From the NCBI RefSeq assembly GCF_913773995.1, contig NZ_CAJYES010000182.1, forward strand, positions 1 through 45,389: DNA of 45,389 nucleotides, read 5' to 3'. This stretch comes from an uncultured Pseudacidovorax sp. Lineage in GTDB: Bacteria > Pseudomonadota > Gammaproteobacteria > Burkholderiales > Burkholderiaceae_C. The notes under the pieces were generated by a model, which was not told where the DNA came from, did no database searches, and saw nothing but the letters and a program-made list of their open reading frames with translations. The translations under genes and the position numbers were made by a program. Positions 37,064 through 44,884 of the stretch are shown here, piece after piece; the first letter of the stretch is position 1, and each line of letters starts with the position of its first letter.

Positions 37064-37091
37064 ACTTGTGGATAACCCGGCCGGATTCAAG
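37064..37091 (-). promoter_or_regulatory. Possible sigma-32 promoter of dnaK
   Basis: Minus strand: CTTGAAT (37085-37091), 13-base spacer, CCACAAGT (37064-37071). Compared with CTTGAAA/CCCCATnT the -35 has one mismatch and the -10 two. It lies in the grpE-dnaK gap, 40 bases before the dnaK ATG, and has the same spacing as the grpE promoter. Confidence 0.5.
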
Positions 37092-37127
37092 GGATGCGCC
37101 GGGGATTTCCTGTGGAGCAATGACGAA

Positions 37128-37685
37128 TTACTTGGGCGCCGCGACGGTGACCAGGGCCGGCCGCAGCACGCGCTCGGCGATGGTGTAGCCCTTCTGCAGC
37201 ACGCTCACGATGGTGTTGGCTTCCTGCTCGGCGGGCACCATCGAGATGGCCTGGTGCTGGTGCGGGTCGAATTTGGTGCCGGCGGGCGGCGCAATCTCGA
37301 TCACCTTGTTGCGTTCCAGCGCACTCTTGAGCTGGCGCAAGGTGGCCTCGGCGCCCTCGCGGATCTGCTCGGGCGTCGCTTCCTTGATGGCGAGGCCGGC
37401 TTCCAGGCTGTCGAGCACCGGCAGCATGCTCTCGGCGAAGGACTCCACCGCGAACTTGCGGGCCTTGGAGATTTCCTCGTCGGCGCGGCGACGGGCGTTC
37501 TGCACATCGGCCTGGGCGCGCAGGTACTGGTCGGCCAACTCGGCCGACTTGGCCTTCAGCTCGGCCAGTTCGGCTTCCAGGTTCTGCTCGGGCATGGCGG
37601 CTTCGGCATGCCCGGCGTCGTGCTGGGCGTCGGCTGCGGGCTGCTGGCCTTCTGGGGCGGGCGAATGGGGGGTGTTCTCCGTCAT
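37128..37685 (-). CDS. grpE: Nucleotide exchange factor GrpE
   Basis: A 185-residue DnaK exchange factor. The N-terminal ~45 residues are a disordered Pro/Ala/Glu tail. A long coiled coil follows ([20 protein letters not shown], then [20 protein letters not shown]), and the beta domain contains [16 protein letters not shown] and [20 protein letters not shown], the family signature. The start at 37685 is chosen because the in-frame upstream extension overlaps the sigma-32 promoter. First gene of grpE-dnaK-dnaJ. Confidence 0.96.
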   Translation of the reverse strand: MTENTPHSPAPEGQQPAADAQHDAGHAEAAMPEQNLEAELAELKAKSAELADQYLRAQADVQNARRRADEEISKARKFAVESFAESMLPVLDSLEAGLAIKEATPEQIREGAEATLRQLKSALERNKVIEIAPPAGTKFDPHQHQAISMVPAEQEANTIVSVLQKGYTIAERVLRPALVTVAAPK

Positions 37686-37720
37686 GGTCGATGGAACGTT
37701 GGGGTTCGAAACTGCCCAGC

Positions 37721-37748
37721 AGCTAGGGACCCCAAAGCCCTTTTCAAG
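37721..37748 (-). promoter_or_regulatory. Sigma-32 (heat-shock) promoter of grpE-dnaK-dnaJ
   Basis: Minus strand: CTTGAAA (37742-37748, perfect -35), 13-base spacer, CCCTAGCT (37721-37728; six of seven informative bases of CCCCATnT allowing T/A shifts). It lies 36 bases before the grpE start, which fits RpoH control of the chaperone operon. Confidence 0.75.
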
Positions 37749-37825
37749 GTGGGGATGCTGCGCAAAGGCTAAGAAATTTCCAATGACAGCCGTCCGGGCC
37801 ATCAAGGAAGCCGATCAGGGCGAAG

Positions 37826-37855
37826 AAAAAGGCGGCCGCCATGGCGGGGCCGCCT
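37826..37855 (-). terminator. Intrinsic terminator after the FKBP gene
   Basis: Read on the minus strand: AGGCGGC, loop of 12 bases, GCCGCCT, then TTTTC. It lies about 20 bases after the FKBP stop codon. Confidence 0.8.
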
Positions 37856-37876
37856 TGGGACGCGAGGGGCCGGATC

Positions 37877-38227
37877 TCAGTGGGCGTCGAGCAGTTCGAC
37901 GTCGAACTTCAGCGTGGCGTTGGGCGGAATCACGCCGCCAGCGCCGCGTGCGCCGTAGCCCAGGCTCGGCGGGATGATGAGCGTGCGCTTGCCGCCGATC
38001 TTCATTCCAGCGACGCCTTCGTCCCAGCCCTTGATCACGTGGCCGGCGCCCAGCGGGAAGGCGAAGGGGTCATTGCGGTCCAGGCTGGAATCGAACTTGG
38101 CGCCCTGCTGGCCGTCGTTGTAGAGCCAGCCGGTGTAGTGCACATGCACGTGTTGTCCAGGGGTGGCTTCGGCGCCTTCGCCGACGACGGTGTCTTCGTA
38201 CTGCAGGCCGGATGCGGTGGTGGGCAT
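37877..38227 (-). CDS. FKBP-type peptidyl-prolyl cis-trans isomerase
   Basis: A 116-residue single FKBP domain. Pocket residues are those of a typical FK506-binding protein: [20 protein letters not shown], then [25 protein letters not shown] (Val-Ile-Trp core), [19 protein letters not shown] with the conserved Tyr, and [11 protein letters not shown] at the end. There is no signal peptide, so it acts in the cytoplasm, where it speeds proline isomerisation in folding proteins. It sits just upstream of the grpE-dnaK-dnaJ set but with its own terminator, so it is a separate unit. Confidence 0.95.
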   Translation of the reverse strand: MPTTASGLQYEDTVVGEGAEATPGQHVHVHYTGWLYNDGQQGAKFDSSLDRNDPFAFPLGAGHVIKGWDEGVAGMKIGGKRTLIIPPSLGYGARGAGGVIPPNATLKFDVELLDAH

Positions 38228-38296
38228 GGAGATTCCTTTGGGATGGACGGGCCGCGCCGGCAGCGGGGGGCCGGGCGGAGGGGCAAACGCGCGAGT

Positions 38297-38638
38297 TTAG
38301 GCGGAGGGCGATGCCTCGGCCGGCGTCGCGGGTGTCTTCTTGACGAGACCGACCTGCCAGCGGCCGGCAAAGGCCTGCAGGTCGGACAGGCGCTTGAGCA
38401 GGTCCTGCCCGCTGGTGGTAAGGCAGTAGCCGTCGCCGCCATGGCACAGCAGGCCGGCTTCGCGCAGTTCCTTGATACGGGTGTTGAGGGTGTTGGGCGT
38501 GATGCCGCCCACGCTGTCCTGCAGCAGGCGGAAGGTCTGCGGGTGGCCGTCCCTCAGGGCCCACAGCACGCGCAGCGCATAACGCGCTTCGAGCAGCGCC
38601 AGCAGTTGCCGCACGGCGGCCTGGTCTTTGGAGCTCAT
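38297..38638 (-). CDS. HxlR-type winged-helix transcriptional regulator
   Basis: A 113-residue small DNA-binding protein. The winged helix spans about residues 12-85: LLEARYALRVLWALRDGHPQ, then GGITPNTLNTRIKELREAGL (recognition helix) and GYCLTTSGQDLLKRL (wing and following helix). It lacks the N-terminal Cys common in redox-sensing HxlR proteins. The Ala/Pro-rich tail is unstructured. The ATG at 38638 is preferred to the TTG at 38644 because GAGGAGGG lies 7 bases upstream of it. Its target is unknown; neighbours are FKBP downstream and psd upstream, both on the same strand, and neither obviously regulated by it. Confidence 0.85.
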   Translation of the reverse strand: MSSKDQAAVRQLLALLEARYALRVLWALRDGHPQTFRLLQDSVGGITPNTLNTRIKELREAGLLCHGGDGYCLTTSGQDLLKRLSDLQAFAGRWQVGLVKKTPATPAEASPSA

Positions 38639-38725
38639 CGGCAAACCCTCCTCGTCGTGGGCCGGGGGTGGCCCGGTAGGTCGTGTCGGGGCTGGGGCCG
38701 GCCGTGCAGCCGGTCGTGCCGCAGT

Positions 38726-39580
38726 CTATCGGTGCGCACCCGCGCCGGCCATCGGCTCACCCAGGCGCACGGCGCGCCCCGGTGCCCAGTCTGGGTTGAA
38801 CGACAGGGCGGGCGACGGAAACAGCATCACCACCGTCGAGCCCAGCAGGAAGCGCCCCATCTCCTGGCCCTTGGCGAAACGCAGGGCCGGATCGTCGTAG
38901 CGCCATTCGCGGATCTCGCCGCCGCGCGGTGGATTGACCACGCCATGCCAGACGGTCGCCATGCTGCCGACGATGGTGGCACCCACCAGCACCAGCACGA
39001 AAGGACCGTGGTCGCCCTCGAAGACGCAGACCACCCGCTCGTTGCGGGCGAAGAGCCCCGGCACGCCGCGCGCCGTGGTCGGATTGACCGAGAACAGCGC
39101 CCCCGGCACATAGATCATGCGCATGAGCCGCCCGTCGCAGGGCATGTGGATGCGGTGGTAGTCGCGCGGACTCAGGTAGAGCGTGGCAAAGCTGCCGTCC
39201 TGGAACTGCGCCGCCAGGCCGGCATCGCCGCCGACCAGGGCCGTGGTCGTGTAGCGATGGCCCTTGGCCTGGAAGATCTGGTCGCCCGCGATGGGGCCGA
39301 ACTGGCTGATGGCGCCATCCACCGGGCAGACCAGCGGCGCGTCGGCGATCGGCCGCGCGCCGGGCTTGAGGGCGCGGGTGAAGAACTCGTTGAAGCTGGG
39401 ATAGCGCGCGATGTCGCTCTCGATCGCCTCGCTCATGTCGACACCGTACTTGGCGACGAAGTTGCGGATGATCCAGGTCGTCAGTGCGCCGCGCTCCTTG
39501 CCGGCCACCCAGCCTGCGAAGGAGGTCAATGCCTGCTTGGGATAGAGGTACTGGGGGAGAACGGCGAAGCGGTCGGACAA
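38726..39580 (-). CDS. psd: Phosphatidylserine decarboxylase proenzyme
   Basis: A 284-residue membrane-associated enzyme making phosphatidylethanolamine. The self-cleavage site LGST is at residues 246-249, so Ser248 becomes the pyruvoyl group after cutting between Gly247 and Ser248. The protease residues are visible as the Asp of CPVDGAISQFG and the His of SPRDYHRIHMP. The N-terminus MSDRFAVLPQYLYPKQALTS is the family start, and its codon is TTG; no ATG gives a better beginning. A 125-base gap upstream separates it from the DUF3299-type gene. Confidence 0.96.
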   Translation of the reverse strand: MSDRFAVLPQYLYPKQALTSFAGWVAGKERGALTTWIIRNFVAKYGVDMSEAIESDIARYPSFNEFFTRALKPGARPIADAPLVCPVDGAISQFGPIAGDQIFQAKGHRYTTTALVGGDAGLAAQFQDGSFATLYLSPRDYHRIHMPCDGRLMRMIYVPGALFSVNPTTARGVPGLFARNERVVCVFEGDHGPFVLVLVGATIVGSMATVWHGVVNPPRGGEIREWRYDDPALRFAKGQEMGRFLLGSTVVMLFPSPALSFNPDWAPGRAVRLGEPMAGAGAHR

Positions 39581-39705
39581 GGGGACACCGGCGATCGTGG
39601 GCGTTCGATTCTATCGAGGGGGTCCCCGCCAGCCGCCCCGGGATTTGTACGGTGCAGGCGCCTTGCGCTGCCAGCGCCGCATCCTGCGAAGCAAGGAGAA
39701 GCCCG

Positions 39706-40299
39706 TCAGCGTGAGCGACTCGAGTAGGGCTGCGCGGTCGCCAGCGCCATCGCGTAGCCGGCCACGCCCATGTCCGTGCGCTCACGCGTCACGGCCAGGC
39801 TGCCGCTGACCCACACGGTGTCCATGTTCGCCAGCGTCTTCGACGGCGTCTTCAGCCTGACGTGCACGATCTGGTTCGCCGGCGGTGGCGGCGTATGGAT
39901 GCAGGCGCCGAAGTGCGGCACCAGCAGGAATTCCCGCAGGCCCTCCGGCCCCGACTCCAGCGCCACGACATAGCCCGCCAGGCGGATGCGTGCACCGTCC
40001 ATCGCCGTGTTGGCGGGCGCTGCATCCCAGGCCTCGCGAAGGCGGCGCAGGGCGCTCTGCGCGCGGGGGTCGCCGTCGGTCAGTCGGCTGACATCCAGCC
40101 CCTTGAACTCCGCCATGGGTTGCCAGTCCTTGGGCACGAGGTCGTCCCAGCCGATGGTGCGCAGCGTCGACCCGGCCGCTTGAGGGGGCCTGGCGTCCAC
40201 TGGCAGTGGCGCCTTCGGCTGCGCCTGTACGGCGCCAGCGGCGAGGAACGCGCCCGCCACAAGCGCAAGCGTGATGCTGCGGCATGAGAGTCGATGCAT
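39706..40299 (-). CDS. DUF3299-type exported protein
   Basis: A 197-residue protein with a cleavable signal peptide (LALVAGAFLAAGAVQA, cleaved at VQAQ). The mature part has TIGWDDLVPKDW near the start, RLAGYVVALE in the middle, FLLVPHFGACIHTPPPPANQ, and KTLANMDTVWVSGSLAV, which are the hallmarks of DUF3299 proteins. The CIH-P-PP-N stretch holds the conserved Cys and His and may bind a ligand or metal. ATG 40299 has AGAAGG 6 bases upstream. It starts 16 bases after the Sel1 gene stop, so the two are probably cotranscribed. Function is unknown; relatives often sit beside membrane transport genes. Confidence 0.82.
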   Translation of the reverse strand: MHRLSCRSITLALVAGAFLAAGAVQAQPKAPLPVDARPPQAAGSTLRTIGWDDLVPKDWQPMAEFKGLDVSRLTDGDPRAQSALRRLREAWDAAPANTAMDGARIRLAGYVVALESGPEGLREFLLVPHFGACIHTPPPPANQIVHVRLKTPSKTLANMDTVWVSGSLAVTRERTDMGVAGYAMALATAQPYSSRSR

Positions 40300-40315
40300 C
40301 GGAGGCCTTCTCACT

Positions 40316-41182
40316 TCAATTGATCAGGCCGAACTGCTGCTGGAAGCGCGGTCCGGCAAAACTGGGCAGGAAATGGTCATGGTCGTCGTGGGCGGAAACC
40401 CCCTCGCGGGATTTCTTGAACCACCACGTGGCCAGTTCGGCGTCCCGAGGCACGCCATCGCCAAGGCGGTAGGCCTCGGCCAGGGCACGTTGCGCATCGG
40501 GATTGCCGCTGTCGGCCGAGGCGTTGAGCCATCGCAGTGCTTGCTTGCGGTCCTGCTGGATCCCGAGTCCCGAGCGGTAGAGCTTGGCGAGTTCGTACTG
40601 CGCTGCGGGGGCGCAGCGATCGCTGGACACGGCTGCATTCCGGTAGAGGGCGGCCGCACGCGAGGGCCGCACGGGCAGGCCGCCGAGTCCATCGCGGTGG
40701 TAGGCGGCCAGGATGCACTGGGCGGGTATCGAGCCTTGCGCGGCGGCCTTGACCAGCCAGTGGGCGGCGCGGTGCGCGTCCTTGGCCAGTTGCGCCGAGC
40801 CGTTGTGGTGGAGCATGCCGAGCTCGTACTGGGCCTGTGCGTGGCCGCCCTGCGCCGCCTGCGTCATGAGCGCCGCCGCGGCGGCCGCATCCTGTCGGCC
40901 GCCGCTTAGGCCGGCGAGGTGTCGTGCCGCCCGGTAGGCCGCACGCGGATCGCCCATGCGTGCAGATTCGAGAAAGAGGGTGCGCGCTGCTTCGCGGTCC
41001 ATGGACTGGCCGTGGCCTTCGTCCAGGCGCACGGCCTGTTCGTAGAGTTGTGCGGCCTGCCGGGCCGTGGCGGGCGTCGCGGCGCCTGCCGACGGGTGCG
41101 AAGGTGGCACGCCGCTCGCAATGGCGGGCATGGCTGCGGCGCACATCCCGAGCAGCATGGCGGCGATGAGGGTCGTGTTCAT
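40316..41182 (-). CDS. Exported Sel1-repeat (TPR-like) protein
   Basis: A 288-residue protein with signal peptide MNTTLIAAMLLGMCAAAMPA cut near AIAS. The mature part is a chain of five to six Sel1-like repeats of about 36 residues: AARTLFLESARMGDPRAAYR, AAAALMTQAAQGGHAQAQYE, AAHWLVKAAAQGSIPAQCI, AALYRNAAVSSDRCAPAAQ and ALRWLNASADSGNPDAQRA. Such solenoids bind other proteins in the periplasm. ATG 41182 has AGGAAG 8 bases upstream. A partner is not identifiable. It lies after the metallo-beta-lactamase-fold lipoprotein on the same strand (111-base gap) and before the DUF3299-type gene. Confidence 0.85.
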   Translation of the reverse strand: MNTTLIAAMLLGMCAAAMPAIASGVPPSHPSAGAATPATARQAAQLYEQAVRLDEGHGQSMDREAARTLFLESARMGDPRAAYRAARHLAGLSGGRQDAAAAAALMTQAAQGGHAQAQYELGMLHHNGSAQLAKDAHRAAHWLVKAAAQGSIPAQCILAAYHRDGLGGLPVRPSRAAALYRNAAVSSDRCAPAAQYELAKLYRSGLGIQQDRKQALRWLNASADSGNPDAQRALAEAYRLGDGVPRDAELATWWFKKSREGVSAHDDHDHFLPSFAGPRFQQQFGLIN

Positions 41183-41293
41183 GGGCGGGGCTTCCTGGGT
41201 GAGCAAACTGCGCCGACCGGTCCGGCATGGAGCGCGTCCACCGCCGTGCCGGTCTAGAGCGAAGGCCGCCCGGCAGGCGGCGGCCTGCCGGCA

Positions 41294-43666
41294 TCAGCGG
41301 AAGGTGTCGGCCACGTTGGTGGGCACCACGATCTCGCTGGCCGGCGTGAGTCCCAGCGTCACCGACTTGCCGGCCGATATCTTGGCCAGCACCGTCTGTG
41401 CATCCTGCAGGCTGGACAGCCGCTGCGTGCGCAGGTATTCCCAGCCGTTGGCGTGCGTGGTCTCGACGGGACCGCCCTGGTAGACGATGGTCGCGTTCAT
41501 GCCGGGGCTGAACTGCGAGTAGTTGTTGGGCAGGAAGCCCTGGTAGGCATCGTTGACCTTGACGGCCACCTGCACGTAGTAACCCGTGGGATCGGCGACA
41601 TACGGATCCAGGGTGGTCGGAATGCCCGTTGCCAGCAGGGGCAGCGCGGGGTTCTTGTTCTGCGGAGCGACGAAGCCCTGGATGATGCGGCCGCCATCCA
41701 TGAGGGTCGCCGTCACCGATGGCACGCCGTTCTCGCGCCCAGGCTTGAAGGGCCCCGAGGTCTCGAGGCTGCGACGGGTGGGCGTGTTGATGTCAGTGGA
41801 CTTGTAGCTGACCACCGAGCGGCGCTTTTCCAGCTGGTTCGAGAACTCGCTCGCAATGCTCTGACCATTGACGACCGGCGCATCGAAGACCTTGGAGCGC
41901 AGCGCGTCGAGCATCGTCAACTGGCGCGCGGCATTGGAGGGATCGCGGTTGTAGGCCTTCAGTGCCTGATAGACCTCGACGATGGGGAAATGGTTGGTGT
42001 GCTGCGGCGCCACGAAGTCCACGTCGAACGCGTTCTGCATGTAGCTGAAGCCCGACTGCCAGGCCAGCCGCATCCAGCCGTTGGCGCTGGTGGGCCTCTC
42101 CAGACCGTTGAAGCCGTAGCCGCCGTGGTAGCCGAAGGTGTAGAACTTGCCGTCGGTCGGGTTCTTCACCTTGAACAGCATGTTGGTGGCACCGGTAGTG
42201 TGGCCGGGCGACCAGATCACCATGATCTGCACGTTGCCGAAGTCGTACCACTTGTCGTACTGGTAGAAGTCGGTGGTGCGCGCACGCAGCACGGTTTCGC
42301 TGGCCGGCAGCGTGCCGGCGATGGTCCAGGCATTGCCCTTCAGGTCGGAGGTGATGCCGAGGGTGTCTTCCTTTGAGCCCCACAGCTTCATCGGCTTGCC
42401 GGCGTTGTCCATCATCTTCAGCTCTTCCACCGCGGTGCCGTAGTGGTCAGCATGGGCGTGGGTGAGCCAAAGATCGGTGACCGACCGCGGGTCGATGCCC
42501 ACGAGCTCCATGTTCTTCCAGTACTGGTAGCCGCTGTTGGGCCAGCCGGCATCGACCTTGATCACCTTGTCGTCCGACGGATCGTTGGGCGTGCCCATGT
42601 CGGCCTTGAAGACGTACGAGGCGACTTCGTTGTCGCCGATGTAGTACATGGTGTTCTTCACCATCTCGAAGGGCTCGGTGCTGCGCGTGTAGGGCGCGGC
42701 GCTGACGCCGGTGGCGTTGATCGAGACGTAGGTTTGACCCGAAACCGGGTCGTTGCCCTTGTCCGCGAGCAGAGGGCTGAGCGTCGGTACGTCCCACACC
42801 GGCTTGCCGTCGGAGGTGGACTTGGGCGTGAAGTACCAGATCGCCACGACCTTGGCGTCGGCGGCGTTGCGGTGGTTCTTGTCGAAGACGAGGTAGGCCG
42901 CCTGCCGCGACGTCGTACCGTGGTAATAGTCGGCCGTCACCGGAATGGCGGCGAAGGTCGACGGTGCACTCTTGGCGTAGTCGGCCGTGTTTACCTCGTA
43001 GACCTTCACGGTGGGCGATACGGCGAAGGTTTCCTCGTAGCGCTTGATCGGATCGTTGTAAGGCCGCCCGGCCTGATCTGCCCGTACGACTGTCCCGTCG
43101 CCGACGGTGATGGACGTGCCTGTCTTGTTGTAGACCCAACCGGCCGCCACCATGGCGCCGGGCACGCCGGCGTTGGCGGTCACTTCGGGGCCATAGCGGG
43201 ACATGTCGAACTGGGCCGCCGTCGAATTCCCCTTGGACAGAATCACGTTGAACGTGGTGGCGACATCGGTGGCCACCAGGGCGTCGGATGTCGTGGCGCC
43301 GGGCAGCCAGTCGATCAGATCGCCCGGCTTGACCGCAGCGGCCAGGGCCTTGGCGGCATCCGCCGAGGCGATCGCACCGGTCGATACCGTCTGTGGCCCC
43401 TCTTGGGTCAGAACCTTGAGCCGCACGACCGTCCCCTGGCCGGCCGCCACCGCTTCCGGCGCCGCGTACACCATGCCGGCGGTGCGCTGCGGCACCGGAG
43501 CGGGTGCAGGCGCAGGCGCGGAGGGGGTGGAGGGCGTACCGGCGCTCGGCGGGCTGGCCGGGAAAGCGATAAAGCTACCGCTGGAGCCGCCGCCACCGCA
43601 GGCGGACACGGCTGCGACAGCCAGGGTGACGGCGGCCAGGCGGCCGGGGAAACTGGGGTTTTTCAT
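41294..43666 (-). CDS. Large metallo-beta-lactamase-fold lipoprotein
   Basis: A 790-residue lipoprotein. The signal peptide ends VSAC with Cys23 lipidated, followed by a Gly/Ser then Pro/Ala linker to about residue 62. A ~300-residue N-terminal region of unknown fold contains repeated Thr/Val-rich strands. The MBL domain has LTHAHADHYG near residue 400 (HxHxDH metal site), WSPGHTTGATN and APQHTNH as further ligands. The last ~170 residues are another uncharacterised domain. AGGAGA 6 bases before the ATG supports the start. This size is far beyond a lactamase (~260); subclass B3-like hydrolases are similar only in the core. The substrate is unknown. The neighbours Bug and garD are unlikely to share a pathway, though they lie on the same strand. 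Confidence 0.85.
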   Translation of the reverse strand: MKNPSFPGRLAAVTLAVAAVSACGGGGSSGSFIAFPASPPSAGTPSTPSAPAPAPAPVPQRTAGMVYAAPEAVAAGQGTVVRLKVLTQEGPQTVSTGAIASADAAKALAAAVKPGDLIDWLPGATTSDALVATDVATTFNVILSKGNSTAAQFDMSRYGPEVTANAGVPGAMVAAGWVYNKTGTSITVGDGTVVRADQAGRPYNDPIKRYEETFAVSPTVKVYEVNTADYAKSAPSTFAAIPVTADYYHGTTSRQAAYLVFDKNHRNAADAKVVAIWYFTPKSTSDGKPVWDVPTLSPLLADKGNDPVSGQTYVSINATGVSAAPYTRSTEPFEMVKNTMYYIGDNEVASYVFKADMGTPNDPSDDKVIKVDAGWPNSGYQYWKNMELVGIDPRSVTDLWLTHAHADHYGTAVEELKMMDNAGKPMKLWGSKEDTLGITSDLKGNAWTIAGTLPASETVLRARTTDFYQYDKWYDFGNVQIMVIWSPGHTTGATNMLFKVKNPTDGKFYTFGYHGGYGFNGLERPTSANGWMRLAWQSGFSYMQNAFDVDFVAPQHTNHFPIVEVYQALKAYNRDPSNAARQLTMLDALRSKVFDAPVVNGQSIASEFSNQLEKRRSVVSYKSTDINTPTRRSLETSGPFKPGRENGVPSVTATLMDGGRIIQGFVAPQNKNPALPLLATGIPTTLDPYVADPTGYYVQVAVKVNDAYQGFLPNNYSQFSPGMNATIVYQGGPVETTHANGWEYLRTQRLSSLQDAQTVLAKISAGKSVTLGLTPASEIVVPTNVADTFR

Positions 43667-43738
43667 GGTTGGTCTCCTGCTTCGGTCAATCGTTTTTCAT
43701 GCGCACCTCATGCCTGATGGTGCGGCGTCCAGACACTC

Positions 43739-43755
43739 CGGCCGCGAAGCGGCCG
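43739..43755. repeat. Perfect 7-bp hairpin with GAA loop
   Basis: CGGCCGC-GAA-GCGGCCG lies in the 177-base gap between the MBL lipoprotein and the Bug gene, about 90 bases after the Bug stop. There is no T-run on either side, so terminator function is uncertain. The rest of this gap shows no gene. Confidence 0.4.
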
Positions 43756-43843
43756 ATCCGCCGACCTGTGCCGACGGACTGGCGGTGCTTGCAAAGGACA
43801 GCGGGCTGCCGGCCTCCACGCCGTTAGGCCCGCTTCGTTGGAA

Positions 43844-44836
43844 TTACTCGGCCTTGATGTTGGCCGCCTTGATGACCTGTGCCCATTTCTGGACCTCGGC
43901 TTTCTGGAAGTCGGCGATCTGGGCGGTAGTCATGTCGGCCGGCTCCATGCCCAGGCTCTTCAGCCGCTCCTGCATCTCGGGCTCGGCCAGGATGGTGCGG
44001 ATCTCCTTGTGCAGGCGGTCCACGATGGGCGTCGGTGTGCCGGCTGGTACGAAGATGGCCTGCCACGAGACGACTTCGAAGTCCTTCAGGCCCTGGACGC
44101 CCGACTCGGCCACGGTGGGCACGTCAGGCATGGAGCCAAGGCGCTTGGCCGAGGTGACGGCGATGGCGCGCAGCTTGCCGCTCTGGATGTGGGGGCCGGC
44201 CACCACCGTGGTGTCGAACATCATGTCGACCTGGCCGCCGATCACGTCCTGTATGGCGGGGCCGCTGCCCTTGTAAGGCACATGGGTGAACTTCACCCCC
44301 GACTTGTAGGCCAGCAGTTCCAGCGCCAGGTGCTGCGAGGTGCCGGTGCCGGCGGAGGCCGACGACAGGCCGCCGCTCTTGGCCTTGCTGGCATTCAGGA
44401 CGTCCTGCAGGTTCTTGTAGGGGCTGTTGGCCGGCACCACCAGCACCACGGGATTGGTGCCGATCAGGGTGACCGGCGCGAAGGACTTGATCGGGTCGTA
44501 GCCGATGCGCGGGTACAGGCTCACATTGATCGCGTGCGAGCTGATGGTCCCGCCGAGCAGCATGTAGCCGTCGGCGGGTGCCCGCGCCGCGATCTCGGAG
44601 CCGATGCTGCCACCGGCACCGCCCCGGTTGTCGATGACCACGCTGGTGCCCAGCACCGGGCCGAGCTTCTGCGCGATCAGGCGGCCGACCGTGTCGGTGG
44701 TCCCGCCCGCAGGGAAGGGAACGAGATAGGTGATGGCTTTGCCGGAGGGCCAGTTGCCCTGCGCCAGGGCGGGAAGACCGCACGCAGCCAGGGCAGCGGC
44801 TGCGGCGGTGGTGTGGATGAAGTGGCGTCGTCGCAC
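43844..44836 (-). CDS. Bug-family periplasmic solute-binding protein (TctC type)
   Basis: A 330-residue secreted binding protein. The N-terminus MRRRHFIHTTAAAAALAACG is a Tat-like signal (RRxFI), with cleavage near ALAQ. The mature protein starts WPSGKAITYLVPFPAGGTTD. IDNRGGAGGSIGSE and THVPYKGSGPAIQDVIGGQ are the usual Bug ligand loops. The start codon is GTG with GGAGA 7 bases upstream. It lies 48 bases after garD on the same strand, so galactarate or another aldarate is a plausible ligand (inference). It is distinct from the Bug gene at 7091-8104. Confidence 0.92.
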   Translation of the reverse strand: MRRRHFIHTTAAAAALAACGLPALAQGNWPSGKAITYLVPFPAGGTTDTVGRLIAQKLGPVLGTSVVIDNRGGAGGSIGSEIAARAPADGYMLLGGTISSHAINVSLYPRIGYDPIKSFAPVTLIGTNPVVLVVPANSPYKNLQDVLNASKAKSGGLSSASAGTGTSQHLALELLAYKSGVKFTHVPYKGSGPAIQDVIGGQVDMMFDTTVVAGPHIQSGKLRAIAVTSAKRLGSMPDVPTVAESGVQGLKDFEVVSWQAIFVPAGTPTPIVDRLHKEIRTILAEPEMQERLKSLGMEPADMTTAQIADFQKAEVQKWAQVIKAANIKAE

Positions 44837-44884
44837 TCGTGTGTCTCCGTTTCTTGCTTGATCGAATGGAAGGGGAAAAGAGGG

